From NCBI RefSeq assembly GCF_009455625.1, contig NZ_QPEQ01000001.1:2542001-2606000 (forward strand): DNA of 64,000 bases, written 5' to 3'. The translations under genes and the position numbers were made by a program. Below the pieces are notes generated by a model. The model made no database searches, was not told where the DNA came from, and saw only the letters and a list, made by a program, of their open reading frames with translations. Below, piece after piece: positions 56,471 to 64,000 of this stretch. Within the stretch, counting starts at the first letter, position 1. Each line of letters begins with the position of its first letter. Source of the stretch: Paraburkholderia bonniea. Its GTDB lineage: Bacteria > Pseudomonadota > Gammaproteobacteria > Burkholderiales > Burkholderiaceae.

Positions 56471-57445
56471 TTACGACGCCTGCACACCGTTACCCTGAAA
56501 AACCGTCAAATCCGGATACACCGCGCGAATCTTTTGCCACTCCACCGTGTTGTAAAACTCGCAGGAATAACCCGGCGCTGCAACCGTAAAGCGCTTGGCG
56601 ACTTCCACACAGAAGCGCACGGCTTCCGCGATGTCAATCTCATGATTCGCGCTTGAATCGTTGCCCCCAACCACCGAGCGTGCCGTCAGCGCAACCCCGA
56701 CCACCGGCGCACTCGTTGCCACGTGCGGCTGCATGATGCTGTTGAAGTGATACAGGCCATTGTCGTAAGGCGTGATGTCTTGCTGACTAATGGGCCAGGT
56801 GACGGCTGGCTTGCCGGTGGTCGACTCCATGATCTTCACCAGATCAGGCGACACGCGCAGGATGTAACCCTGCATCGCAGTTGGTGAAATCGCAAAGCCG
56901 CGCTGCTTGATGATGCTGTTTCCTTTCGATGCATCGAGCGACAAAATCGCATCCATCTCCGGCGACACCTCGTAGGTGTTCATCGTCGCCGACGAAACCG
57001 GCATGCCCATAAACGGAATCCCGTCGTTGAGACTCATCGGCGCATCCGTGGAGAGATGGGTCGTCGCCAGCACGTCGCCAGGAAGGTGATCGCCCCGCGC
57101 TTTCATCTGTGCCAGCTTGAGGCCCACCGCGATCGCACCAATCGCGCCATCCGCGTCAGACACCATGCCGATCCGGGCCGGACGGGCACCAATCGCACCA
57201 TTGCGGCCAACCACGCCAAGCGTGCGCGTGGTACCACCGCTGGTCTTGCCGCTGGAGCCAGGAATCAGGATCGAGACAAAGTCCGTCGTGGCCAACGAAC
57301 CTTGCGGCAATTCGTTGTTGACCGTCGTGACCGTCACCGTGACGCCGAACTCAGCGTAAGGCGCGAACATCTCCTTGATGCTCTGGCCATTGACGGTTGC
57401 GCTATCGAGCGCTTCATACACAGTGAGAGTGGGTTGCAGTGACAT
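56471..57445 (-). CDS. DUF1177 family protein
   Basis: 324 residues, a typical DUF1177 protein (MSLQPTLTVYEALDSATVNG; GDVLATTHLSTDAP; GMPVSSATMN). The conserved His/Asp/Glu-rich segments (THLSTDAP, SANHEIDIAEA) suggest a metal-dependent hydrolase-like role, but none is proven. It is the last gene of an operon with an OPT transporter and peptidase E, a pairing that points to peptide or amino-acid derivative use. Confidence 0.85.
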   Translation of the reverse strand: MSLQPTLTVYEALDSATVNGQSIKEMFAPYAEFGVTVTVTTVNNELPQGSLATTDFVSILIPGSSGKTSGGTTRTLGVVGRNGAIGARPARIGMVSDADGAIGAIAVGLKLAQMKARGDHLPGDVLATTHLSTDAPMSLNDGIPFMGMPVSSATMNTYEVSPEMDAILSLDASKGNSIIKQRGFAISPTAMQGYILRVSPDLVKIMESTTGKPAVTWPISQQDITPYDNGLYHFNSIMQPHVATSAPVVGVALTARSVVGGNDSSANHEIDIAEAVRFCVEVAKRFTVAAPGYSCEFYNTVEWQKIRAVYPDLTVFQGNGVQAS

Positions 57446-57539
57446 GATGAAATCGTTTTCCTAAAGAAAATTAATGCGAAACGCGCGGCGCGGGTGATAG
57501 CGCGCCGCATCACACGAGGCGAGGCGCAGAGCGGTTTGC

Positions 57540-58685
57540 CTAGAAAACGTGCCGCAAGCCCGCCATCACCGTGGTCTGATTGTTGTTGCCGTTCAACGGC
57601 TTGCCCGCTCCGCCGGTCCAGTTCGTCGTGCTGTTGCCAAGCAGACCGCTCCAGTCGCCGCCGACCCAGTCATAGGCCACAGCCAGATAAACATCACTAC
57701 GTTTGCTCAGCGCATAGTCAGCCACGCCGTAGGTCGTCGCACGAGTGCCATTGAAGCCATCCGCACGCGTGCGGTTATACATCGCGCTGGCAGTCAGCGT
57801 GACGGCCGGCGTCGCCAGCCAACTGGCCCCAACGGTAAAGAAATCATCACGGCGCTTGCTGGCGAACACGGAACCAATCGCTGCAGCGTTGGTGGCAGTT
57901 GCACCCGTCGACATGCTGGTGATCGACGCGGTGTCGGTGCCGCCATTCGACGCGTCAAAGCCTGCGTCGCGGTTGCTATAGATGTAGTTGGCGAACAGAC
58001 GGGTTGGACCTACTGTCGCCTTCAACCCAGCGATATAAATCCGCGCGGTGCGGCTCTGGCTGTCGTGGGTGAACTGCGCATCGCCAATCACCGTGACAGG
58101 GCCACCCGCGTACTTCAAGCCAAATGACTGCGATGACCTGGCGCTAGCGTCCCCTGCTATGCCACCGAACGCATATTGCGCAATCCCCATCAACGGCCCG
58201 TAGGTGCCGGTATAGCTCACTGAATTGTCGTAACGCTGGCCCGTTAAATACACCAGCCATGAATTCGACGGCGCGGCACCGATACCCAGCGGATCGACGT
58301 AATACAGCATCGTGTTGGCGGTGGTGTATTGACGGCCAAATGCGAGATCGCCGTACTGGTTGCCAATTTTCACGAAAGCCTGGCGGCCAAACAACTGGCC
58401 TTGCTGGTCGAGCTTGCCTGAGTTAGCGAGAAAACCGTTTTCAAGGGTGAAGCCCGCTTTAACACCCCCACCCAAATCTTCCGTGCCCTTCAGGCCAAAA
58501 CGGCTACCGGACAGAAAACCTTCGTTTCCTTGCTGAAGACCAATCACGCTATCGCCCGATGAATTGGCATGGGTCTGATAAGTCAATGCGGCATCAATCA
58601 CGCCATACAGGGTGACGCTGGATTGCGCCCATGCAGCACATGGCAGCATCAGCGCGAGGGCGGAGAGGTAACGAGTTGAGTTCAT
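57540..58685 (-). CDS. Outer-membrane porin, Burkholderia/Neisseria type
   Basis: 381 residues. A 20-residue signal peptide (MNSTRYLSALALMLPCAAWAQ) is followed by SSVTLYGVIDAALTYQTH, the usual first strand. A 16-strand barrel trimer is expected. The loop 3 region and C-terminal GLRHVF with terminal Phe, used for outer-membrane insertion, are present. As part of a peptide-use operon it may be the matching outer-membrane channel. The ATG at 58685 is chosen because the signal peptide begins there; the open frame is longer. Confidence 0.94.
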   Translation of the reverse strand: MNSTRYLSALALMLPCAAWAQSSVTLYGVIDAALTYQTHANSSGDSVIGLQQGNEGFLSGSRFGLKGTEDLGGGVKAGFTLENGFLANSGKLDQQGQLFGRQAFVKIGNQYGDLAFGRQYTTANTMLYYVDPLGIGAAPSNSWLVYLTGQRYDNSVSYTGTYGPLMGIAQYAFGGIAGDASARSSQSFGLKYAGGPVTVIGDAQFTHDSQSRTARIYIAGLKATVGPTRLFANYIYSNRDAGFDASNGGTDTASITSMSTGATATNAAAIGSVFASKRRDDFFTVGASWLATPAVTLTASAMYNRTRADGFNGTRATTYGVADYALSKRSDVYLAVAYDWVGGDWSGLLGNSTTNWTGGAGKPLNGNNNQTTVMAGLRHVF

Positions 58686-58779
58686 CTGAAAGCCTTGCAG
58701 AGTAAATAGACGAGCGCCTCCCGCCAGCGGCCTCGCCGCTGGTGATGATGTCTGGCGCAATCAGTGTTTAGTGCTGGAT

Positions 58780-59535
58780 TCAGGTCCGCATCGCGGGCCA
58801 GTTAGCCATGTCCGTGGGGCCCGTAATGCGGGAAAGCGCAAAGGTCTCGCCTTCTGAAATCGTTGTGGCCGAACCATCGCTGTCGAAATGCAGCGCGCCG
58901 CGCTCACCGAGGACGGTGCCGTTGACGCCATCCGCCAGCAGCGCGGAGCCTTCCGGCAAAGCAAAAACCTGCTCAGGAGCGTTGATCTGCAAAAACTCCG
59001 CCAGACGCTCCTCGCGGCTTTCGCCGTTATGTCCGGCGGGTTTGCCGCTGATGAAGTGCGGATTGATCTGGAACGGCACCAGGCCAAGCGCGCGCAACGA
59101 GGGTGGTTGCACGATCGGCATATCGTTGGTGGTCCGTATCGTTGGGCAGGCCACATTGCTGCCAGCACTCCAGCCCACGTAAGGCGTCCCGGCTTTCACC
59201 TTCGCGCGGATTGCGTCAACAATGCCCGCGTCATACATACGTTTCAGCAGCGCGAAGGTGTTACCCCCACCCACTGCAATCACCTCGGCGCGCTCAATCG
59301 CGGCTCGCGGGTCTTGGCTGTGATGGATCGACTCCAGTGCATAGCCCAGTTTTTCGAACACCGGTTTGACCATGCTTTCGTAGTGCTCGAAGCTGAACGT
59401 CACCCCCGCGTAAGGCACGAACAGCACTTTTTTCGGCTGACGCTCCATCAAGGCATGAATCTGCTGGCTGGCGTGTTCGAGATAACCAAGGTTGTCTTTG
59501 CGCGAACTGCTCATCAAAAGAATGCGTTGTGTCAT
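58780..59535 (-). CDS. pepE: Dipeptidase E (alpha-aspartyl dipeptidase)
   Basis: 251 residues, peptidase family S51. The nucleophile elbow GWSAGSN has Ser123; VGGGNTF (88-94) and the later INPHF (His) and Asp in DGVN complete the expected set. It cleaves peptides with an N-terminal Asp in the cytoplasm. An earlier in-frame ATG at 59649 would add 38 residues of the previous gene's other frame. It lies 37 bases after the aminotransferase gene. Confidence 0.92.
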   Translation of the reverse strand: MTQRILLMSSSRKDNLGYLEHASQQIHALMERQPKKVLFVPYAGVTFSFEHYESMVKPVFEKLGYALESIHHSQDPRAAIERAEVIAVGGGNTFALLKRMYDAGIVDAIRAKVKAGTPYVGWSAGSNVACPTIRTTNDMPIVQPPSLRALGLVPFQINPHFISGKPAGHNGESREERLAEFLQINAPEQVFALPEGSALLADGVNGTVLGERGALHFDSDGSATTISEGETFALSRITGPTDMANWPAMRT

Positions 59536-59572
59536 GGCTGGGTTCCTGCTGATTAATGTCAAAAGAGGGAAT

Positions 59573-60757
59573 TCAGGCGACCGTCTTGCGGATGATGTCC
59601 ACCACGCGGTCGATTTCTTCGTGCGTATTGAAGTAATGCAGCGACACACGCGCCATCGTGCTCACGCCATAACGCGCGAGGATCGCATCGGCCATGAAAC
59701 CGCCTGCTTCGATGATGCAGTGCTGGGCTTCGAGCGCCGTCACGAGCGTGGCAGGGTCGATGCCACGCAAGTTGAACGGCACGATGCCAATCCGCTGGGC
59801 CACATCCCGGGGGCCGTACAACTCGAAGCCAGGCAAACTGCCGAGTTGCTGCACGGCATACGCGGTCAGATCGCGCACGCGCGCGGCAATCTCGTCGATA
59901 CCGATCTGCCCGGCGTAGCTGAGTGCTGCGCCCAGCGCGAGGATCGCGGGCACGATTGGACAACCCGCTTCAAGCCGGCGCGCGCCATCAACGAACGAAA
60001 GCTCACCCGTGGAGCGGTCGTAAGCGCCGTTCCACCAGCCCGCCAGCACCGGCTCAAGCGCCGTGATATGGCGCTCACTCACGTACAGAAAGCCCGACCC
60101 CTCAGTTGCCCTGAGCGCCTTGCGGCCACATCCGGCAAGAAAATCGCACCCTAGCTCGGCCACGTTCACTGGCAACATGCCGACGCTTTGCGCCGCGTTG
60201 ACCAGTGACATCACCCCTTGCGCGCGAGCCACCTGGCAGATCTCCATCGCGGGCTGCACCGCGCCGGTGGAGTTCGGCACATGCGAGAACGTCAGCAACC
60301 GGGTGCGAGGCGTAATCGCTTGCGCGAATGCGCTGGCGCTTAGCAACCCGGATGAATCGGCGGCAATCATCTTGACCACCACACCATGGGTTTCTTCAAG
60401 CCGACGCCATGGCAACAAATTACTCAGCATCTCTGTGTCGGCCACCAGAATTTCGTCGCCTGCTTGCCATGTCAGGCCACGGGCCACGAGAGAAATCGAC
60501 TCCGTCGCATTCTTGGTAAAGGCCACTTCGCTGGTTTGCGCGCCAAGAAAAGCCGCGAGCTGTGCCCGCACTGCCTCCACCCGGGCGTAAGTCTGTTTGC
60601 GAAACGACGGCAGGTAGATACCGATCCGGCCGGTGTCGCGCAGGTACTCGCAGACCTCGTCCAGCACCACATCGGGCGGCAAGGAAGCCGCGGCCGTATC
60701 CATATAGACGGTGGTGGCGGTGAGCGGGGTCGCTTGACGGATCGCTTGAATGTCCAT
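59573..60757 (-). CDS. Class V aminotransferase/cysteine-desulfurase-like protein
   Basis: 394 residues, PLP fold type I. Substrate region: YMDTAAASLPPDVV, TKNATESISLVARGL, FSHVPNSTGAVQP and the PLP lysine Lys213 (CGRKALRATEGSG). The residue that normally is Asp and contacts the pyridine nitrogen (in LVDxAQSVG) is Asn187 here. There is no mobile loop Cys expected of SufS. Probably acts on an amino acid or an amino-acid derivative released by the operon's peptidase. Reaction not assignable. Confidence 0.88.
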   Translation of the reverse strand: MDIQAIRQATPLTATTVYMDTAAASLPPDVVLDEVCEYLRDTGRIGIYLPSFRKQTYARVEAVRAQLAAFLGAQTSEVAFTKNATESISLVARGLTWQAGDEILVADTEMLSNLLPWRRLEETHGVVVKMIAADSSGLLSASAFAQAITPRTRLLTFSHVPNSTGAVQPAMEICQVARAQGVMSLVNAAQSVGMLPVNVAELGCDFLAGCGRKALRATEGSGFLYVSERHITALEPVLAGWWNGAYDRSTGELSFVDGARRLEAGCPIVPAILALGAALSYAGQIGIDEIAARVRDLTAYAVQQLGSLPGFELYGPRDVAQRIGIVPFNLRGIDPATLVTALEAQHCIIEAGGFMADAILARYGVSTMARVSLHYFNTHEEIDRVVDIIRKTVA

Positions 60758-60792
60758 GGGAATCTCTCCAGGCAGTAAAGGGGGAAAACAGG

Positions 60793-62412
60793 CTATTTGT
60801 GCAGACGCGTCATCGAGTTGCCGAAGCTAAACAGCGCATCACCCGCGATCACACCGCCAGCAAAGGCACTCATTTCAGCCGAATGACGCTCGCCGCGCAG
60901 ACGAATCACCACGAAGCGGATAGCCAAACCAGCAAGAACGGCCCACCCAGCGAGAGGCGATGCGATCAGCATCCCGGTCGACAGCAAAATGCCGAGCTGA
61001 CGTTTAGCACCCCCGAAAAGCTGGATCAGTGCCCCAGGAATTGCCCAGAGCGCGAGACTGGTGGCGATTTCCATCGACGATCCAGCCTTGATGGAAGCGG
61101 CATACACACGGTCAACAGGTGGCAGCATGCCGCGCGAGAAGAAGTGGTCATGGAAGAAAATCACCACCACCGCCGCGACCAGGAAGCCCGCCATCGCGGC
61201 AATCAGTTGCTGCTTACGGCCCGCGCGTTCGGCTTCCATGTCACGGCCTTCGCCGCGAAGCAGATAACCGGTTTTCAGGTCGTATCCCATATCGGCAAAG
61301 GCCGGTCCGGTCGCGGCCGAAAAGCCTGCCAGCACGGCGAGCGCGCTCGGCGGAAAGCCAATCACGATACCGATGGTCAACGTAATCAGTGCGACGGCAA
61401 AGGCAGGAAACCAGCCCGAATGCATCGCTGCGATGCCCACGATCAGTTCATGTGCGTAAGCGGCGAACGCGGCATAGAACACAAAGGCGATCAGCATGCC
61501 TGGCGACAACTCAGTAATGTGCCCAGCGAGAACCGAGATCAGAAGTGCCACCAGCATGTAGGCGAAGAAGCCCGCTGACAGCACACGCCTGGCGCGCGTG
61601 CCGCTCATTTCAGCGTTCCTCGGATCAACCGCGCTATCGCGCGAGCGGTGAATCTCGCGTGCAACCTGAAACAACGCCACCAGACCCGCGCCAATCATTA
61701 ATCCATGAGGCACGTAGGCTGCGGCAAGGTCCACATTGAATAGCGGCATTGAGTAACCGCGCGTCAGCAAACCAATCCCAAATGCCGTCAGCGCAGCCAG
61801 GTTGCCGAGAAACGCCGCGCCAAACGCGGACATCGGCACGCCCATCACGGCACCGGCGACCCCTGCGGCCACACCCAGCCCGAGGAATGCCGCCTTACGG
61901 CCGCCCTGATCGCCAGCCCAGATCGCTTCGGCAGTCGCCACACCCGCAGGCCAGGTCCCCGTCGCGGGGAAAACCTTGCTGCCGAAGAGGAAGTACAGCA
62001 TTGCGCCATCCACCAGCATCGCGGCAATCGAGCCGATCATCATCGGCGTGACGAGCTCCGGCATACCCATGGCAAAAGGCACACCAAGCGGAATCATCAG
62101 TGAGTTAGCCGCGCCGAACGTGGCCGATGAAATCGAGGTCTGCACCAGGTTCTGGCGCTCCAGCACCCGGAAGCGGCGCGTGATGGCCAATGGAATACGC
62201 GAGAACACGATGGCAATCAGCGCACCGATGATCGACGTGTTGGCCGAGATGCCCAGCGACACGATCAATTGCATCCCGATGATCGCGCCCAGAACCGACA
62301 GCCCAATAGAAACCAGCATCAGCAGTGGCTCGAAGAACGAAACGCGGGTGCGTTCGGGCTTCGGACCGGAGGGTGTTTCGGGTGTATCGGGAAGGTCCAC
62401 AACTGCTTTCAT
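60793..62412 (-). CDS. OPT family oligopeptide transporter
   Basis: 539 residues with about 14 membrane helices. The OPT signs are PFAMGMPELVTPMMIGS, GTWPAGVATAEAIWAGDQGG and GFPPSALAVLAGFSAATGPAFADMGYDLKTGYLLRGEG. These carriers move small peptides or metal chelates in with protons. It is the first structural gene of the operon after the IclR gene, and its neighbours are peptide-processing enzymes. Confidence 0.93.
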   Translation of the reverse strand: MKAVVDLPDTPETPSGPKPERTRVSFFEPLLMLVSIGLSVLGAIIGMQLIVSLGISANTSIIGALIAIVFSRIPLAITRRFRVLERQNLVQTSISSATFGAANSLMIPLGVPFAMGMPELVTPMMIGSIAAMLVDGAMLYFLFGSKVFPATGTWPAGVATAEAIWAGDQGGRKAAFLGLGVAAGVAGAVMGVPMSAFGAAFLGNLAALTAFGIGLLTRGYSMPLFNVDLAAAYVPHGLMIGAGLVALFQVAREIHRSRDSAVDPRNAEMSGTRARRVLSAGFFAYMLVALLISVLAGHITELSPGMLIAFVFYAAFAAYAHELIVGIAAMHSGWFPAFAVALITLTIGIVIGFPPSALAVLAGFSAATGPAFADMGYDLKTGYLLRGEGRDMEAERAGRKQQLIAAMAGFLVAAVVVIFFHDHFFSRGMLPPVDRVYAASIKAGSSMEIATSLALWAIPGALIQLFGGAKRQLGILLSTGMLIASPLAGWAVLAGLAIRFVVIRLRGERHSAEMSAFAGGVIAGDALFSFGNSMTRLHK

Positions 62413-62480
62413 GATGTTTTGTCTCCGGCTGCGGCTGTTACGCTATGTAATGAATAAAAAGTAAGGGATGCTCAGCGTGC

Positions 62481-63209
62481 CTAACGATTCAACCCAACCA
62501 CGGGTTCAATCGTTTCACGCGTTTTCTTCAGAATTTCGACTAATTGGGTAACCGTCTCACCTTCAATCCGTTGCAGGGGGCCAGCAATTCCCAGCGAACC
62601 AATGACTCGGCGCCGGTCGGACGAGCGCAGTGGCAAGGCCACGCCCGCTACCGTGGCAGCAGCCTCTTCACGGGTGTAGCTCCAGCCATCGGCGCGAATC
62701 CGGGCAAGATCGCCGTCAATCGTGGCGGCATCGGCAATGTCCGCGCTCTGATAAATCGCCGCCCGAAACTCATCTGACTGGAACGCCAGGATGACTTTCG
62801 CGTGAGCACCTGCCAGCAACGAAAAGCGCTGGCCAAGCTCAACGGAAAAACGCAGTTGCTGCTGGCTTTGCCCGATGTCGGTGCAAACCCCTTCGTTGCC
62901 ATCTAGCAGCGTCAAAAAGACCGTCTCGCCGCAGTGTTCGGCCAGCGCGTCTAACGCAGGCTGGACCACCGCTGACGGCACGAAGGTTTGATGAGCGACC
63001 TGCCCTAGCTCGAACAAACGCAAACCGAGCGCGTAACGGCCTGCGCTGTCCTGCATCAGAAAGCCGTTCGCCGCGAAGGTCGCCAGCACACGATGCACAA
63101 CCGCGTGATGCGTCCCGGTTGCTTTTGCAAGTTCGCGCACGCCCCACGTTGGTTCATCAATCGTGAAACGGGTCAGTAAAGCCAATGCGCTATCTAGTGT
63201 TTTTAACAT
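62481..63209 (-). CDS. IclR-family transcriptional regulator
   Basis: 242 residues. Winged HTH in about 1-60 (SALALLTRFT, VRELAKATGTHHAVVHRVLATFAANGFL) and the IclR effector domain from about 75 (ELGQRFSLLAGAHAKVIL). It is the first gene of the minus-strand OPT/peptidase operon, 68 bases before the transporter, and likely controls it. A possible operator with arms GAGA/TCTC lies just upstream. Confidence 0.93.
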   Translation of the reverse strand: MLKTLDSALALLTRFTIDEPTWGVRELAKATGTHHAVVHRVLATFAANGFLMQDSAGRYALGLRLFELGQVAHQTFVPSAVVQPALDALAEHCGETVFLTLLDGNEGVCTDIGQSQQQLRFSVELGQRFSLLAGAHAKVILAFQSDEFRAAIYQSADIADAATIDGDLARIRADGWSYTREEAAATVAGVALPLRSSDRRRVIGSLGIAGPLQRIEGETVTQLVEILKKTRETIEPVVGLNR

Positions 63210-63222
63210 GTTGTCTCTCTAT

Positions 63223-63237
63223 GAGATACAGCGTCTC
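63223..63237. promoter_or_regulatory. Candidate operator upstream of the IclR gene
   Basis: GAGATACAGCGTCTC has inverted GAGA/TCTC arms and lies 14 bases upstream of the iclR start. It is flanked by further TCTCT words. Weak evidence. Confidence 0.35.
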
Positions 63238-64000
63238 TTGTTGAAAAAAGAATATGCGATAGGAATTGGAGCGTCAATATCGGGTTAACGAGATAAGCCC
63301 TCGAGAAAAAGCCGCGCATCAATCCACAAAGCGCTCCCGCCGAAAGCTTTCTCTTTCCTTTCGAACTTTTAATCTTCTAGTGATGGCTAATGAACTGCCG
63401 GGCAGCGCCGGGCTCATCTGCCAGGTGGTTAATGCATGTGATGGGTGAGACAAGCGCTTGATGTCTGGCTTGGGGTCGCATGCTGACCTTGCGAACTTTC
63501 CGGTCAGCGAGACCACGTTCTGATTGCGTTGCCTAGCCTTGCGCAACCTTCATGCTGACAGGCGCTGCGCCCCGTCTGACGGGAGAAGCACGCTGAACGT
63601 GTCCACCACTTGTGACGAGAAGAAGTGCGTCATAACGATTCGCTCAGGAGACGCAATCAATTTTCGGACGCAAAGAAAATTTGCTTGCTTAGCACAAGGA
63701 AATTTAAATTTGTCATAAAAATGTATGCGTATTGAATTGTTTCGTGTACACTCCGCTTCAGATTAACGTGTGGAAAGAAATCCACAAGAGTACGAAGCAA
63801 ATGGCCCAAAGAGCCTGGAAAGAAAGCCTCCAGGCGTTCCGCAAGCGCAGCGTGACTGGCAAGCGGCACAGCGGCCAAGGCAGCAATTCACAGCAAAACT
63901 GGCTTCCACGCCAGGGTTTCCCTGATCCAGGCCTCAGCCTGCAAGCGAATTCCTGGCATTGAACTGGGCATACCGTTACCGGCATGCCCAGTTCAATGCT
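63238..64000. other. Right-end intergenic region without a confident gene
   Basis: About 760 bases. Several short frames are present; the best is a basic 53-residue frame on the plus strand at 63801-63962 (MAQRAWKESLQAFRKRSVTG) with AAGAG upstream and a hairpin at its end, but it has no known relatives that I recognise. An AT-rich patch at 63700-63745 could be a promoter. Confidence 0.4.
63957..63998. terminator. Perfect 15-bp inverted repeat at the right edge
   Basis: The arms CATTGAACTGGGCAT and ATGCCCAGTTCAATG flank 12 bases. The bases after it lie outside the window, so whether a T run follows is unknown. Confidence 0.6.

Overview
The window is a chromosomal segment of a beta-proteobacterium, most likely Burkholderiaceae (Burkholderia/Paraburkholderia type). 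The pointers are GC-rich coding with strong third-position bias, clpA-clpS next to a cold-shock gene, a neisserial/Burkholderia-type porin, a 418-residue NADP isocitrate dehydrogenase, an isolated fusA copy, a small Ala/Lys-rich exported protein, and many IclR/GntR-controlled catabolic operons. No tRNA, rRNA, CRISPR or recognisable transposase was seen.

Layout. 1-3.9 kb: end of clpA, clpS, a cold-shock protein, and a copper pair (multicopper oxidase plus Cys-rich leader protein). 4.1-11.8 kb: a catabolic operon (FAD-linked oxidase, polyamine-type ABC transporter with fused permeases, DHDPS-family lyase) and its convergent IclR regulator. Both promoters carry a matching 31-bp palindrome. 12.1-20.4 kb: SDR, two divergent acetoacetate-decarboxylase-family genes, a Leu/Ile/Val-type binding protein, an XRE-cupin regulator and livHMGF. 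20.5-24.0 kb: two AT-rich orphan genes. 24.3-30.3 kb: housekeeping (icd, rluE, small exported proteins, DUF192, fusA). 30.7-37.9 kb: Gly-rich exported protein, GntR regulator, DUF2917, DHA2 efflux pump, degenerate EAL protein, NYN-LOTUS protein.

38.1-50.0 kb is the most unusual part. It is a one-directional array of FrpC-like RTX genes and gene fragments sharing a near-identical core that matches the calcium-dependent self-processing module (SPM) of Neisseria FrpC. Only the last copy has the RTX repeats and C-terminus. The other copies are 5' parts with different hydrophobic N-terminal domains, most preceded by a matching small membrane protein with translationally coupled signals. I read this as a 5'-variable/3'-constant RTX effector locus with silent donor cassettes and candidate immunity proteins. 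The full-length copy is damaged (two nonsense codons, one frameshift) and has lost the scissile Asp of the SPM. An upstream truncated copy keeps that Asp-Pro.

50.3-56.4 kb: a hexuronate/mannonate block (MFS transporter and fructuronate reductase, divergent from mannonate dehydratase and a Zn dehydrogenase) and a VOC protein. 56.5-63.2 kb: one minus-strand operon for peptide or amino-acid derivative use: IclR, OPT transporter, class V aminotransferase homologue, dipeptidase E, porin, DUF1177. The last 0.8 kb shows no confident gene.
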